The notes below the pieces were generated by a model. The model was given only the letters and a program-made list of their open reading frames with translations, ran no database searches and was not told where the DNA came from. Both the position numbers and the translations under genes were made by a program. A stretch of 38,379 nucleotides of DNA from Candidatus Wolfebacteria bacterium RIFCSPLOWO2_01_FULL_47_17b (lineage in GTDB: Bacteria; Patescibacteriota; Minisyncoccia; UBA6257; JAGOQP01): contig MGIS01000004.1 in assembly GCA_001793865.1 (NCBI GenBank), forward strand, positions 30,916 through 69,294, read 5' to 3'. Below are positions 23,116-32,252 of this stretch, in pieces. Each line of letters opens with the position of its first letter. Position 1 is the stretch's first letter.

Positions 23116-24157
23116 GGGCGGTTTGCATAACGTATACAAGGAGACGTACCGCGTACTCAGCGAGCTGTTTGATGTAGTCATCATCACGTCCGACAAGGAG
23201 ACACGCATTCCGATACGGACTGTGGTGCTTGAAAGCACTCCCTTCATCATAAAATCATTCAGGCACTACTCGGGCATATATGCCGCTTTGAAAAAAGAAG
23301 ATTCTGACATTATAAGCGTGCGCGCGTATTACCGGCCCTACGCCATTGCCGCGCTCGCGTATGCCATAGTGCACCACAAACGATTCGTCATAATGGAAGA
23401 GCAAAAAAACGACCCTCCCTCATTGATTCATAATATCGCATTAAAAGCGCTTCTCCTTGTCATTCGACCGATTATAAATAAGAAAGCCCAATCCATCATA
23501 TGCATCACGCGATCGTGCGCCGCATATATGGCACGCCTGGGATTTAAACGCGTAACATACATTCCGGTACCATTTGCCACTCCCGACAAATCCCCCATTC
23601 CTGCAGGCACGGGAATTCATTCCAATAACCTACGCCTACTCTGCGTAGCTCGATTCGAAGCATATAAAGGACACAAAACGCTTTTACGAGCGATAGCGGA
23701 TATGCCGCAAATCCACCTGACTCTCGCCGGAGAAGGAGTCTTAAAAAAACAACTTGAGGAATACGCGCGCGAATCCGGTACATCGGATCGAATCACCTTT
23801 GCCGGACACGTATCACAGGAAAAGCTGGCCGAATTATATCGATCGCATCATATATTCATGCTTCCAAGTATTTCAGAGCCGGTCGGCGCGGTTGTATTCG
23901 AAGCAATGGCATTTGGTATGCCGATTATAGTATCATCAACGGTGGGAGCAAAAGACGCCGTGCACGAAGGAAAGAATGGATTCATATTTGAAAGCGGTAA
24001 CGCGTCGGATCTGCAAAAAAAGCTGGAACTGCTTCGTGACTCCGGTCTCCGAAAAAAATTCGGCGAAGAATCCATTAAAATAATTCGGGAAGAATACGAC
24101 CCCGAAAAAATTAAAGAACTATATAAAAAAACTCTCATGCCAGGTAGTGAAAATTAA
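23087..24157 (+). CDS. Glycosyltransferase, GT4 family
   Basis: 356 aa. It begins within the preceding gene (29-bp overlap) with MSASKLALVEGGLHNVYKETYRVLSEL; no later ATG leaves the N-terminal strand intact. LLCVARFEAYKGHKTLLRAI, LTLAGEGVLKKQL and EX7E in PSISEPVGAVVFEAMAFGMPI mark the donor domain. Third gene of the plus-strand operon 21212-24802. Confidence 0.9.
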   Translation: MSASKLALVEGGLHNVYKETYRVLSELFDVVIITSDKETRIPIRTVVLESTPFIIKSFRHYSGIYAALKKEDSDIISVRAYYRPYAIAALAYAIVHHKRFVIMEEQKNDPPSLIHNIALKALLLVIRPIINKKAQSIICITRSCAAYMARLGFKRVTYIPVPFATPDKSPIPAGTGIHSNNLRLLCVARFEAYKGHKTLLRAIADMPQIHLTLAGEGVLKKQLEEYARESGTSDRITFAGHVSQEKLAELYRSHHIFMLPSISEPVGAVVFEAMAFGMPIIVSSTVGAKDAVHEGKNGFIFESGNASDLQKKLELLRDSGLRKKFGEESIKIIREEYDPEKIKELYKKTLMPGSEN

Positions 24158-24166
24158 ACGTAACCG

Positions 24167-24802
24167 ATGTTTGATCCATACGAAATAAGAAAAACTCCGC
24201 AAGAGCGCCCATGGTACCGCCCGGCCTTGGATATGATAAAACACGTGCCCGCTGGAAAAGCGCTTGATCTCGGATGCGGGCTGGCGGAGTTTTCACAAAA
24301 ACTTAAACAAAAAGGGTTTGAGGTAACATGCGTCGATGGCAGCGAAAAGTACGTGCAAAATGCTCACGAACTTGGTTTCAAAGCTTTGCGGCATGACTTC
24401 AATGAGCCATTCCCGTTCGAAGACGAGGAATTTGATCTGGTAGTATCTCTGGAAGTCATTGAGCACGTCGAAAAAGCGGAGCAGATGGTGCGGGAAATAT
24501 ACCGAATGCTGAAGCCGCGCGGATACGCGCTTATAAGCACCCCGAATTATGCGTTCGCCGGAGTGCGCCTTAAAATGCTTTTGGGAAAATCGATTCCCGG
24601 TGAAGGGTACCACTTCAGGTTTTTCACCCGAACGACACTCAAAAAATTGGTTGAAAAAACTGGTTTTTCGATCATGCGGGAAAACGGCATAAGTTTTTTG
24701 CCTTTCTACAAAATGACAAAAAACGTCCCCCGGGCCATCAGAATTCCCGTATGGAAAAAGTTACTCGCGAGCAAAACAATTTTATTGGTTCAAAAGCCGT
24801 AA
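24167..24802 (+). CDS. Class I SAM-dependent methyltransferase
   Basis: 211 aa. Motif I is KALDLGCGLAEFSQKL; then CVDGSEKYVQNAHE, EFDLVVSLEVIEHV and MLKPRGYALISTPN, the methyltransferase-11 type common in glycan loci. Starts 9 nt after the preceding GT4 gene and closes the plus-strand operon. Its 3' end overlaps the convergent Nudix gene by 21 bp, so no room is left for a terminator. Confidence 0.88.
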   Translation: MFDPYEIRKTPQERPWYRPALDMIKHVPAGKALDLGCGLAEFSQKLKQKGFEVTCVDGSEKYVQNAHELGFKALRHDFNEPFPFEDEEFDLVVSLEVIEHVEKAEQMVREIYRMLKPRGYALISTPNYAFAGVRLKMLLGKSIPGEGYHFRFFTRTTLKKLVEKTGFSIMRENGISFLPFYKMTKNVPRAIRIPVWKKLLASKTILLVQKP

Positions 24803-25225
24803 AACGAATGCGGCGTGCTCCTGTATGATAGGATTCGGAACATCCCTAAAATATTTCAATTCTTTGGCATTCTCGTCAGGCCGCACATTGCCGCTTCGCG
24901 GCCTCACCTCAACAACAATGCTCACCGTGTGAATAGACGCCCCATTTCTCATTTCGGATGGAAACTCCATAAACCCCCTATCACCGATATATGCAACGTC
25001 CAATCCGGTTTCATTTTTCGCGACACGAATAGCAGCTTGAGAAATTTTCTCGCCCTTGTATACCGTCCCCCCCCCCGGCAAATGCCAAAACCCCGCGTGC
25101 GGCTCGATTGAGCGAAGTCCAAATAAAATACCCTCGTCAGAGCGGATAACAAGATCGACGTTTAATCGCGGCACCTTGCCGTATATATCAAAAAATTCCC
25201 CATCAGTGAGTTTGTACTCGGACAT
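24782..25225 (-). CDS. Nudix hydrolase, GDP-mannose mannosyl hydrolase-like
   Basis: 147 aa from ATG 25225; the longer frame (25255) is rejected because TGC-TATACT lies 6 nt before this ATG. The box has G-X5-E-X7-R but continues VAKNETGL rather than REUXEEXGU. The same loss of two glutamates is typical of GDP-mannose mannosyl hydrolases, which cleave GDP-hexoses at carbon, and the gene sits in a locus with two GDP-mannose-epimerase-like genes. Preceding residues HAGFWHLPGGG also fit. Substrate is inferred. Confidence 0.8.
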   Translation of the reverse strand: MSEYKLTDGEFFDIYGKVPRLNVDLVIRSDEGILFGLRSIEPHAGFWHLPGGGTVYKGEKISQAAIRVAKNETGLDVAYIGDRGFMEFPSEMRNGASIHTVSIVVEVRPRSGNVRPDENAKELKYFRDVPNPIIQEHAAFVLRLLNQ

Positions 25226-25240
25226 ACCTTTAGTATAGCA
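25226..25240 (-). promoter_or_regulatory. Extended -10 box of the GDP-mannose-hydrolase-like Nudix gene
   Basis: TGC then TATACT (25237-25232), 6 nt (AAAGGT), ATG at 25225; clear TGN extension. Confidence 0.6.
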
Positions 25241-25317
25241 CACGCACACAAACATTTGACTTTCCCCTTAATTGTGTAACGATAGCCCCAGTATATCGAA
25301 AACTGAAAGGATACAAT

Positions 25318-25995
25318 ATGGACACCATCTATGGTCTTCCGATTATTAAGTATGAAGATCTCGAGCAGAGCTTATCGGAGTTGGGAATTTTACGAAAAAA
25401 GATTCGCATAAGAAAAAAACCCGAGGAAATAGATAAAACGGTTCTTGATCCGAATATTCAAGAACAATTCAAATACGCTCCCCAAATTGAAGTTATTCAA
25501 TACGAATCGGATCCGAATCTCTGGTTTGTCAGCCGGCAAACAAATTGGGTGCGCGTTTGCGTGCCACTTCCGGATAATTATGTACTCCTGACCGCGGAGT
25601 TTCTCGCCGGAATAAACGACATTATGATCGGCTTCTGCGGTGGGTGTATCGATGAAGGAGAGACTCCGGAATCGTGCGCAATCCGTGAAGTCCGGGAAGA
25701 ATCGGGCTTGATTCTCGCGACGGTTGTCCCGCTCGCGTCAAAAGGACTTCCGATAAGCGGACGAAAATCTTCTGAGTTGGTTTTTCCGTTCTGGGGAATA
25801 CCGAGCCTTAATACCAGCGGAGAGATCCAAAGGGTTAACCCGACTCCCGATAGAGAAGAGGGTATCAAGCCGTTTCTTATGTCATTCACGGACTATTGGA
25901 AGTTCATTGAGAATCCAACAATGCTCCATTCCACAGCAAGCCGCGATTGCGCGTACGCGACATTCAGAAAGATTGGGAAAATATCCATTACATAA
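25318..25995 (+). CDS. Nudix hydrolase
   Basis: 225 aa with a complete Nudix box at residues about 107-129 (GGCIDEGETPESCAIREV, then REESGL). The preceding 100 residues are not recognised, except that TAEFLAGINDIMIGFCGGCIDEG leads into the Nudix fold. It probably hydrolyses a nucleoside diphosphate linked to another group; the context suggests nucleotide-sugar or house-cleaning use, substrate unknown. AAGGA about 8 nt before the ATG is a plausible ribosome site. A strong terminator follows at 26001. Confidence 0.8.
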   Translation: MDTIYGLPIIKYEDLEQSLSELGILRKKIRIRKKPEEIDKTVLDPNIQEQFKYAPQIEVIQYESDPNLWFVSRQTNWVRVCVPLPDNYVLLTAEFLAGINDIMIGFCGGCIDEGETPESCAIREVREESGLILATVVPLASKGLPISGRKSSELVFPFWGIPSLNTSGEIQRVNPTPDREEGIKPFLMSFTDYWKFIENPTMLHSTASRDCAYATFRKIGKISIT

Positions 25996-26000
25996 CTTTT

Positions 26001-26030
26001 GGCACATGCACACCATGTGCCTTTTTATTT
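26001..26030 (+). terminator. Terminator after the 25318 Nudix gene
   Basis: GGCACATG, loop CACAC, CATGTGCC, then TTTTTATTTT. The convergent FkbM gene ends inside the T-run. Confidence 0.9.
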
Positions 26031-26771
26031 TCGTATCGCGATATAATTATCGCTGGTAAATTCTTCCGTTAACAATCTAAAATTGTTTTCCTTTAAAAAT
26101 GCAATAACATTCGCTCCGGAATATCCGAAATTTCTGTAATTATCCTCGTTATACTCAAAATAAATTTTTCTAACATCCGAAATACGATCACCAAGCGATT
26201 TCAATACATGCAACTCCGCCCCCTCGACGTCTATTTTCAGAAAATCTATTCTACCAAGTCCATTCTGCTCCAGTATGTGCCTCAAAGTAACTGAAGGAAC
26301 CATATACGCATGGGCACTCCTGTTCTTGGATCGAACCAGCGAGCTAAACGTATCCGTGTGGCTGTACTCATAGAATTCTACATCACCTTCCTTTTCGGAT
26401 ATCGCCGCATGTACAGGAACTATATTTTTAAAACCATTTTTCCGAATGTTCTTTTTAAGGCTTTGAAACATTCGTATGCCCGGCTCTACGGCAATGACCG
26501 TTCCATTTTTCGCCCGCTCGGCCATAACAAGCGCCAAATGCCCCACATTCGCGCCTACATCCACGCACACATCTCCTTCACGCACCTCATTTTGCACAAC
26601 CTCAATATCCTTTCCTTTCTTATCTCGGTTCAGCCAAAGCGCGTGCGGAACCGAAAGCGGATCCAGAGCTATTCGTACGCGGTCCGTAACCCGCACGCGG
26701 AAAGGAAGCGGTATATGCAAAAAGAAAAATAATCTGCTTATCCAAAATTTCGGCCTCAATAAGCGCTTCAT
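26025..26771 (-). CDS. FkbM-family methyltransferase (2 of 3)
   Basis: 248 aa. DVCVDVGANVGHLALVMAE is SAM motif I, with VIAVEPGIRMFQSL and the FkbM signature FLKIDVEGAELHVL. Last gene of the long minus-strand glycan operon. Its ATG overlaps the stop of the preceding methyltransferase gene by 4 nt. Confidence 0.9.
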   Translation of the reverse strand: MKRLLRPKFWISRLFFFLHIPLPFRVRVTDRVRIALDPLSVPHALWLNRDKKGKDIEVVQNEVREGDVCVDVGANVGHLALVMAERAKNGTVIAVEPGIRMFQSLKKNIRKNGFKNIVPVHAAISEKEGDVEFYEYSHTDTFSSLVRSKNRSAHAYMVPSVTLRHILEQNGLGRIDFLKIDVEGAELHVLKSLGDRISDVRKIYFEYNEDNYRNFGYSGANVIAFLKENNFRLLTEEFTSDNYIAIRK

Positions 26772-27397
26772 TGCCTTTCAATTTCCACAACCAACGTTTC
26801 GCCAAACATCCTCCCTCCGATCGGGAAAGGGACGGTAAACGGAATCTTCATAAGCCCTCGGGTATACGAAAACTTCGCCTGAGGATACACGTTTTCAACC
26901 ATAAACGGATGCATCGGCATCATATGTTCCCTATTCCCAAATCCGAATTTGTGAGGCGTTTTTTTAAGAAGAATTTTTACAAGAGAATATACCGCGTCAA
27001 CATTTGGCGTCGTGAAGTACGCTTTCCCTCCGCGTTTCAAATTCGCCATACAGCCGCGAATGAATGCGTACGGATTTTCCAGGTGCTCAATAACCTCTGT
27101 AGCAATCACGAAGTCAAATTCACCGAAATTAAATTCATTATTCAAATCCGCAACAGCGAACGTCACTCCTTCGACACCCTTGAGCTGAAATTCACCCTCG
27201 TCTATATCAACGCACATACTTGAAAATACTACGCCAATCTTCTTCAGCTCCTCTCCAAGCTTCCACGCGTTATACCCCTGTCCGGTTCCCAGATCCAAAA
27301 CGGAAGCTTGCCGCATGCCTCTGCTCCGTATGTTTTGCAGAACTTTTTGCACGACAACATCATTCACTCCTTTTGCCGCCTTTGGTCGTATATTCAT
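26768..27397 (-). CDS. Class I SAM-dependent methyltransferase
   Basis: 209 aa. Motif I is SVLDLGTGQGYNAWKL; then SMCVDIDEGEF, FDFVIATEVIEHLENP and LKRGGKAYFTTPNV. It probably methylates a glycan or a sugar intermediate. It is linked to both neighbours by 4-nt overlaps (ATG 27397 inside the end of the transferase gene, stop at 26768). Confidence 0.88.
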   Translation of the reverse strand: MNIRPKAAKGVNDVVVQKVLQNIRSRGMRQASVLDLGTGQGYNAWKLGEELKKIGVVFSSMCVDIDEGEFQLKGVEGVTFAVADLNNEFNFGEFDFVIATEVIEHLENPYAFIRGCMANLKRGGKAYFTTPNVDAVYSLVKILLKKTPHKFGFGNREHMMPMHPFMVENVYPQAKFSYTRGLMKIPFTVPFPIGGRMFGETLVVEIERQ

Positions 27398-28320
27398 TGT
27401 GATGCCTTTACCGTACCTGTTCCCAAAAAGCGGAGTATGCCATATAAGATATTTGAAAGTGGCTTTGGTGTCTTTGCAACGGCAACATAGATAGCGTAAA
27501 TATACAAAAATCTCATAAACATTTTCACTCTTCTCACAAACGAAGTCGGGGTCGGAACCAGTTTTCCGTCAGCAAGCCGATGGGTAAAATTGGTCGTATT
27601 ATAGACAGATACATACGGGGCAAACTTAAAGTTGCGGATCGAATCGGGATTCGTAAAAAGCGCGTCCCATAAATATTTTCGCGTCACGGTAAAAGTATAA
27701 TCGTGATTCTGGTGCACGGCAGTAATCGAATCGGTCAGATTTATCATCGGAATGCCGTTTTTATGTGCGAAGTAAAAGAACCAGTTATCCCAAAAAAAGC
27801 GGCCAATCACATAATCGGGAATAGCATCAAACGCGTCCTTGGTAAACAAGAAGTAGTCCGGACCTCCCCATATCGCGGTACCTTTTTTAAACATATCCGG
27901 TAGACGATCAATGAGTCTTTTTTCGTCTCCGTTAAATTGCAGCCGATCCCGAAAGTCAACGTTTATCCGCTGGCCGCTCGCAATAAAACGCTTGTGTGTT
28001 TCATATATCTTTTCTAAGGCGGTCTTAAAATCCCCGTCCAATATAATATCCGCGTTCACATAACACAGGACATCGTACTTCGCGTGTTCCTTTGCCGTAC
28101 CAAAGAGCGACCCGATCATCGGTATGCCCTTGGGCGTCGTCTCCACATCCGGGATATGGGTAAGTCCCAACTTTTTCGCGGTCTCCGCGGTCCCCGGGTC
28201 ATTCCCCATCAGGATAACTTCTTTTTCAACTGGCAATTTCATCCAGCTTCTGATGGCATTTGTCTGAATATCATCAAACATGCCTTCAAACGCCTTTGGG
28301 CAAGTAAAAAATGTAATCAT
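27394..28320 (-). CDS. Putative glycosyltransferase, GT-A-like
   Basis: 308 aa. It starts MITFFTCPKAFEGMFDDIQTNAIRSW; then EVILMGNDPG, KYDVLCYVNADIILDGDF (a DxD-like NAD site for metal and nucleotide sugar), RFIASGQRINVDF and a conserved WGGPDYFLFTK region. This pattern resembles GT-A transferases found in bacterial glycan loci. A C-terminal amphipathic/hydrophobic segment (about 262-300) may tether it to the membrane. Translationally coupled to neighbours by ATGA overlaps. Family assignment is less sure than for the GT4 genes. Confidence 0.7.
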   Translation of the reverse strand: MITFFTCPKAFEGMFDDIQTNAIRSWMKLPVEKEVILMGNDPGTAETAKKLGLTHIPDVETTPKGIPMIGSLFGTAKEHAKYDVLCYVNADIILDGDFKTALEKIYETHKRFIASGQRINVDFRDRLQFNGDEKRLIDRLPDMFKKGTAIWGGPDYFLFTKDAFDAIPDYVIGRFFWDNWFFYFAHKNGIPMINLTDSITAVHQNHDYTFTVTRKYLWDALFTNPDSIRNFKFAPYVSVYNTTNFTHRLADGKLVPTPTSFVRRVKMFMRFLYIYAIYVAVAKTPKPLSNILYGILRFLGTGTVKASQ

Positions 28321-29204
28321 TTCTTTTTAAATACAAAGTTAGCCGTTGAACGATTGGAATAAATGTAATTCAAGACATCCTCAAACCTGATTTCTTTCAC
28401 ATCCCCTCCGGCAAGTAGTTCATATGGCGCGTATCCGATATCCAGGAGTTTTTTTATTGCGCGAAGAGAGAAATTAAGACCCTTATCGCCTGACCACACC
28501 TCCATCCCGATGACTGGATAATGTTTCGAAAGCGTTTCTTTCCCGCCCGCAATAGCATCCGCTTCCGATCCTTCTATGTCCATTTTTATATATGTGGGTG
28601 CCGTGTTTTTCTTGATATACGTATCAAGCGTAGTTGATTGCACCTGTATTTCGGTAAAGTCGCGTATATTTTGCTGTGCCGCGTCTTTTTTAAGCGTGCT
28701 TGATCCTATGAGCGTCAGATTCTTTACGGGAATATAGAGCGGAAACGTCCCTTCTTTGTCTGAAACCGCAACATTATTTAAAAACACCTTCACGCCTCCC
28801 TGCACTTCCTCTTTTAGAATAGCGAACAGGTCGGCGATAGGTTCAAAAGCATGTATTTCAACTGCATCCGCGAATGCCTGCTGTACAAGCCCGCTGAAAA
28901 ATCCTTCATTTGCTCCTATGTCATAAAATACATCGCCCTCTTTCATATTTCGTATAAAAAACTGCGCAAGCTGCATTTCGCGAAGTCCGGTAAGCATACT
29001 CTCAAACACCGTCACGTCTGAAAACGCACGGCGCATAAACCCCGCCCGCGCGAGAGTATACTTTACGTACGCACCACGAAACTTGGCGAGCCGTTTCACT
29101 TTCTTTAAAAGTCCGGGACCCGCGTAAATATCCTCAAATTCCGCGAATTCTCTCTCGCTTTTTCCAAGTTCTTCAAGAACCTGTTGTTTTTTATCCATGT
29201 TCAT
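28317..29204 (-). CDS. FkbM-family methyltransferase (3 of 3)
   Basis: 295 aa. An extra N-terminal helical part (to about residue 85) precedes DVFYDIGANEGFFSGLVQQAF (motif I), IHAFEPIADLF and YIKMDIEGSEADAIAGG. It differs clearly from the other two FkbM genes here, so it probably acts on another position or sugar. ATGA overlaps join it to genes on both sides. Confidence 0.9.
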   Translation of the reverse strand: MNMDKKQQVLEELGKSEREFAEFEDIYAGPGLLKKVKRLAKFRGAYVKYTLARAGFMRRAFSDVTVFESMLTGLREMQLAQFFIRNMKEGDVFYDIGANEGFFSGLVQQAFADAVEIHAFEPIADLFAILKEEVQGGVKVFLNNVAVSDKEGTFPLYIPVKNLTLIGSSTLKKDAAQQNIRDFTEIQVQSTTLDTYIKKNTAPTYIKMDIEGSEADAIAGGKETLSKHYPVIGMEVWSGDKGLNFSLRAIKKLLDIGYAPYELLAGGDVKEIRFEDVLNYIYSNRSTANFVFKKK

Positions 29205-29950
29205 TTTCTAAAAAATTTATAGAGTGGACGAATAACGTACAAAAATTTCCTATATGCAACATCAGTATTACGCACTAAGCGTGCCTTCGCAACTTTCAAT
29301 AACGGATGAAAAAGCTCCACGTGCGACGCAACCAAAAATAACCTTTTTTTGGGGCGCTCTAGTCTTCCTTTGAAATCAACATGATCTGGAAGCGCCTCAA
29401 GCTGATATACATATGAAAACCCGGCTGCATATAGGGTAGTAATTAGAAACAATTCGGAAGGTCGCATGGCAAGATAATTAGGCGCTTGATCAATGCCCTC
29501 ACCCTCCTGAATAAGCACAGCGGACGGAAGTTTGAGCGGAGTCACGACCGACTCAATGATCAAAAATTTTTTTGTAAGCCACGCCAAATTACGGATCGCC
29601 TTGAACGGATTTTCAAGGTGGTACAGAAGCCCTATACAAAGCGCCATATCGAATTTCTTCTCAAGTTCCGCATGCCGATCGGCCTGCTCAATATCCAATA
29701 CCGAATATCGTCCCTCCGGATGCCTTTTCCTTGCCTCGGCTACATTCTCCTCTCTGAAATCAAAACCTTCAACGCAATCCTCCCCGAACATACCGGAAAG
29801 AAAGTCCGTAAAGTGGCCCACACCGCATCCCGCGTCCAGCGCGGTCACCGCACCCGTCGATCGCACAAGTTCCGGCACGAACCGGTTCATAAAATCCTTG
29901 CGCTTTTCGTTTATCAGAAGCGCGTGCGGCTGGTCAAAAACTTTTTCCAT
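29201..29950 (-). CDS. Class I SAM-dependent methyltransferase
   Basis: 249 aa. Motif I is TALDAGCGVGHFTDFLSG; then VEGFDFREENVAEARKRHP, FDMALCIGLLYHLENPF and a basic, aromatic C-terminus (about 200-249). Starts one base after the dehydrogenase gene's stop and overlaps the FkbM gene by 4 nt. Acceptor unknown. Confidence 0.87.
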   Translation of the reverse strand: MEKVFDQPHALLINEKRKDFMNRFVPELVRSTGAVTALDAGCGVGHFTDFLSGMFGEDCVEGFDFREENVAEARKRHPEGRYSVLDIEQADRHAELEKKFDMALCIGLLYHLENPFKAIRNLAWLTKKFLIIESVVTPLKLPSAVLIQEGEGIDQAPNYLAMRPSELFLITTLYAAGFSYVYQLEALPDHVDFKGRLERPKKRLFLVASHVELFHPLLKVAKARLVRNTDVAYRKFLYVIRPLYKFFRK

Positions 29951-29951
29951 T

Positions 29952-31259
29952 TTATAAACCCTTACCGAACACTACGTACGTTACCGAGTCGCCAAGCGGA
30001 ACATCTTTTAATATCCCCCACGGATCAATTACCATCTTGTTTTGTTTACCACGAAGGTAGTGCTCAAGCGCGAGAAATTTCTTGTCCGGCGTACCCAAAA
30101 AATACACATTTGAGGATTCAAGAAGATCTTCCATACTCTCATGCAATATATCTTCCGGAAGTTCATTTCTCACGTGCTCATGCCCTGCGGGTTCATGCAC
30201 GGCAACCTTATAGCCAAGCGCGATAAGCTTTTTTGCTATTTTAAGGGCATGGGATTCTTCAACAACGGGCGTATCTGTTTTATACGCTATACCCAGAAAA
30301 CCGATAAAATCTCCCTTTTTGGCGTTTTTAGAAACCAAGTCGGCAATACGATCAACCATTTTCTCGTTGTATGCGTGCACTACATCGGGTATTGGAGCAT
30401 CGCATCCGCGTGATTGCGCCATATAGCTGAACGCTACATTGTCTCTTGGAAAGCACGGCCCGCCGAATCCAAGCCCGGGCTTAATGTACAGCGAACCGAT
30501 TCGCTTATCTTTGCCGAGCGTTTCCAGTATACGCATAGCGTCCGCGCCGGGAATGTGCTCGGCAACCTCTGCAATCATATTGGCAAACGTTATTTTGGTG
30601 GTCACAAACGCGTTCAATGAGATTTTCGCAAGCTCAGCGGACGGGATAGACATGCGCTCTACAGGTGCTTCGTTGTCACACACGGCCGAATAGAATTCCG
30701 AAAGTTTGTCCCCCGCGCTGGCATCGCTTTCTCCGATAAGAAAAAAGTCCGGATTCAATAGGTTTTTTATCACGCTTCCAATCGCGATAAACTCCGGGCT
30801 GTAACAGAAACCAAAATCCTTTCCGCAAACTTTTCCGGAATGCTGTTCAAGCACGGGGATAATTTTTTCATCGCAGCTCCCGGGAAGCACGGTGCTGGTG
30901 AGCGTCACCAGATGATACGATTCTTTTTTTGAAAGAGCACGTCCGATCTCCTCGCATACTTTTTCAACGTACTTCGTCGTAAACCCACCCGTTTCATCGG
31001 TGGGAGTTGGAACAATAATAAATGTCGCGTCGCTTTCTAAAACCGCCTTCTGTGTATCTGTCGTCGCCTGCAGATTGTCCGCCCCCTTCAGAAGATAGTC
31101 GCCGAGCTGCGGTTCGGTTACGGGAGGTTTTATGGCATTTATCGCGTCCACATACGCCTGATTCAAATCAACACCCACCACTTCAAATCCTTTTGAAGCA
31201 TATACGGCGGCCATGCACGATCCCAACTTTCCCAAACCTATGACTGATACTTTTTTCAT
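29952..31259 (-). CDS. UDP-glucose/GDP-mannose 6-dehydrogenase family
   Basis: 435 aa from ATG 31259, which overlaps the epimerase stop as ATGA; a longer frame (31286) is rejected for this reason. KKVSVIGLGKLGSCMAAVYA is the NAD motif, the central domain follows, GFGGPCFPRDNVAF holds the catalytic Cys, and FLGIAYKTDTPVVEESHA is the UDP-binding domain. It makes a nucleotide-sugar uronic acid by two-step oxidation. UDP-glucose, UDP-ManNAc or GDP-mannose cannot be separated by eye. Confidence 0.9.
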   Translation of the reverse strand: MKKVSVIGLGKLGSCMAAVYASKGFEVVGVDLNQAYVDAINAIKPPVTEPQLGDYLLKGADNLQATTDTQKAVLESDATFIIVPTPTDETGGFTTKYVEKVCEEIGRALSKKESYHLVTLTSTVLPGSCDEKIIPVLEQHSGKVCGKDFGFCYSPEFIAIGSVIKNLLNPDFFLIGESDASAGDKLSEFYSAVCDNEAPVERMSIPSAELAKISLNAFVTTKITFANMIAEVAEHIPGADAMRILETLGKDKRIGSLYIKPGLGFGGPCFPRDNVAFSYMAQSRGCDAPIPDVVHAYNEKMVDRIADLVSKNAKKGDFIGFLGIAYKTDTPVVEESHALKIAKKLIALGYKVAVHEPAGHEHVRNELPEDILHESMEDLLESSNVYFLGTPDKKFLALEHYLRGKQNKMVIDPWGILKDVPLGDSVTYVVFGKGL

Positions 31260-32224
31260 GTTTTTTGTAACTGTTCCTGAATCCAATGGTAGGTGAATTC
31301 AATTCCTTTCCTCAACGGCCAGCTTGGAGCCCATCCAAGCTCTTTATTAATAAGGCGATTGTCCGAATTCCGTCCCCGCACGCCCAAGGGGCCTTCAATG
31401 TGTTTTATAGAAAGTTTTTTACCCGCAATCTCCATTGCCATTTCCGCAAGCCCGTTTATCGTAACCATTTCATCGGAACCTATATTAACCGGCCCCCTGA
31501 ATGACTTTGCGTCCATAAGCCGGCGGATACCATCCAGACACTCATCAATATACAGAAATGACCGTGTCTGCTTTCCATCCCCCCAAATTTCTATTTCTCC
31601 TCCATCTTTTGCTTCGGCAACTTTTCTGCAAATAGCCGCGGGAGCTTTTTCCCTGCCTCCGATCCAAGCGCCTTCCGGTCCAAATATGTTATGAAACCGC
31701 GCAATTCGCACATCAAGCCCATAATTCCGATGAAACGACATATACATGCGCTCGCTGAAAAGCTTCTCCCACCCATACTCGCTGTCGGGAGCCGCCGGAT
31801 ACGCTGAATCTTCCGAACATTTCGGATCGTGCGGGTCTATCTGATTATATTCCGGATAAATACATGCCGAAGAAGAATAAAATATTTTCTTTATGCCCGC
31901 CTTCTGGCCGTAATACGCCACATTCAGATTAATGGTCGCGGAATTATGCATAACATCCGCGTCGTGCTCTCCGGTAAATATATAACCCGCTCCTCCCATA
32001 TCCGCCGCAAGCTGATACACCTCATCAAACGGCCGATCTAAAACTTTTTGAACCACTTCCTGATCCCGCAAATCTCCTATGACAAAATCATCGGCCGCGG
32101 ATTTACTGAATTCATTGTGCTTAAGATCCACCCCACGTACCCAAAAACCTTCGGCTTTTAACCACTTCACGAGGTGCCCACCTATGAATCCTCCCGCACC
32201 GCACACTAAAGCTTGTTTCTGCAT
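31256..32224 (-). CDS. GDP-mannose 3,5-epimerase-like enzyme (paralog 2)
   Basis: 322-aa SDR enzyme closely resembling plant-type GDP-mannose 3,5-epimerase, giving GDP-L-galactose or GDP-gulose. GAGGFIGG is the NAD motif. SSSACIYPEYN carries the catalytic Cys, YGWEKL the Tyr/Lys pair, ARFHNIFGPEG and GGREKAPAAICRK the substrate lysine; VNIGSDEMVTINGLAEM and GVRGRNSDNRLI also match the family. It starts the operon running to 26025. It is the better conserved of the two epimerase paralogs in the window. Confidence 0.9.
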   Translation of the reverse strand: MQKQALVCGAGGFIGGHLVKWLKAEGFWVRGVDLKHNEFSKSAADDFVIGDLRDQEVVQKVLDRPFDEVYQLAADMGGAGYIFTGEHDADVMHNSATINLNVAYYGQKAGIKKIFYSSSACIYPEYNQIDPHDPKCSEDSAYPAAPDSEYGWEKLFSERMYMSFHRNYGLDVRIARFHNIFGPEGAWIGGREKAPAAICRKVAEAKDGGEIEIWGDGKQTRSFLYIDECLDGIRRLMDAKSFRGPVNIGSDEMVTINGLAEMAMEIAGKKLSIKHIEGPLGVRGRNSDNRLINKELGWAPSWPLRKGIEFTYHWIQEQLQKT

Positions 32225-32252
32225 AAAAAAGCTAATTTCCTATACTATATGC

